Source of the DNA: SpSt-398 sp033762195
Lineage (GTDB): Bacteria > Bacteroidota > Bacteroidia > Chitinophagales > Chitinophagaceae
Length of the DNA: 12,774 nt
Assembly (NCBI GenBank): GCA_033762195.1
Contig: JANRLV010000148.1
Coordinates: forward strand, 1-12,774
Direction of reading: 5' to 3'
Part shown: positions 12,657-12,774 of the stretch, one piece after another
Numbering within the stretch: position 1 is the first letter of the stretch
Layout: every line of letters starts with the position of its first letter
Notes under the pieces: generated by a model
What the model saw: the letters and a program-made list of their open reading frames with translations, nothing else
Told to the model about the DNA's origin: nothing
The model's database searches: none
Position numbers and translations under genes: made by a program

Positions 12657-12663
12657 CCTCCCC

Positions 12664-12774
12664 CTACCCAACAGCCCCATTCAGGAATTTCACCAATGGC
12701 ATCAATGCCTCATAGGCATCTATTACTTTTTTCTTCGCCGTTGCCGATGTAATATCTGCATCACTCATTTGAAG
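12664..12774 (-). CDS. C-terminal end of an unrecognised gene (5' part outside window)
   Basis: The minus strand is open from the window edge to a TAG at 12666-12664, giving 36 residues that end in MPLVKFLNGAVG. The residues (SDADITSATAKKKVIDAYEALM) look like an ordinary helical protein. An ATG at 12768 would make a 34-residue ORF, but no upstream sequence is available to judge it, so this is more likely the tail of a longer gene. It is convergent with asd across the repeat region. Family not recognised. Confidence 0.5.
   Translation of the reverse strand, partial: LQMSDADITSATAKKKVIDAYEALMPLVKFLNGAVG

Noticed and set aside
12380..12715. Plus-strand ORF of 111 codons over the repeat region
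   Set aside because: It is made of the heptad arrays and the palindrome, with repetitive, low-quality translation. Open frames arise because 7-bp units lack stops in some phases.

Overview
The window looks like a piece of a Bacteroidota chromosome, most likely from the Chitinophagaceae or close relatives. This rests on TAnnTTTG-type promoter elements, weak Shine-Dalgarno sequences, a lamin-tail-domain exported protein, a Bacteroidota-style PaaA-E set and intermediate base composition. The family-level placement is inference; the phylum-level one is fairly safe.

Layout from left to right. (1) 1-606, minus: start of a Tat-exported manganese-type superoxide dismutase, cut off by the window edge. 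(2) 738-1733, plus: a GAPDH/erythrose-4-phosphate dehydrogenase family enzyme with an altered phosphate-binding loop. (3) 1727-4434, minus: paaA-paaB-paaC-paaD, encoding the phenylacetyl-CoA epoxygenase core and its maturation factor. (4) 4558-6360, plus: a secreted 600-residue protein of unknown function, divergent from paaA. (5) A strong bidirectional terminator, then paaE (6418-7500, minus), the epoxygenase reductase. (6) 7701-8285, minus: a TetR-family regulator, the obvious candidate regulator of the paa genes. (7) 8403-9326, plus: a PfkB-family sugar kinase. (8) 9333-11048, minus: an exported lamin-tail-domain protein. (9) 11146-12318, plus: a short leader ORF, a terminator hairpin and asd (aspartate-semialdehyde dehydrogenase). 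(10) 12664-12774, minus: the last 36 codons of an unrecognised gene.

Functionally, PaaA, B, C and E form the multicomponent monooxygenase that converts phenylacetyl-CoA to its ring-1,2-epoxide, and PaaD is needed for its maturation. The later steps (PaaG, PaaZ, PaaJ, PaaH, PaaF, PaaK) are not in the window. The other genes are not evidently part of that pathway.

The most interesting signals are outside the long ORFs. Upstream of asd there is a near-consensus promoter, a 19-codon ORF rich in Thr, Lys and Met codons, an intrinsic terminator, and an alternative pairing between the end of that ORF and the terminator stem. Together these make a coherent attenuator for the enzyme at the branch point to Thr, Lys and Met. 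Three intergenic spacers carry inverted arrays of 7-bp units that run up to or very close to neighbouring stop codons. One of them encloses a roughly 67-bp imperfect inverted repeat made of hairpins with AGA/TCT loops.
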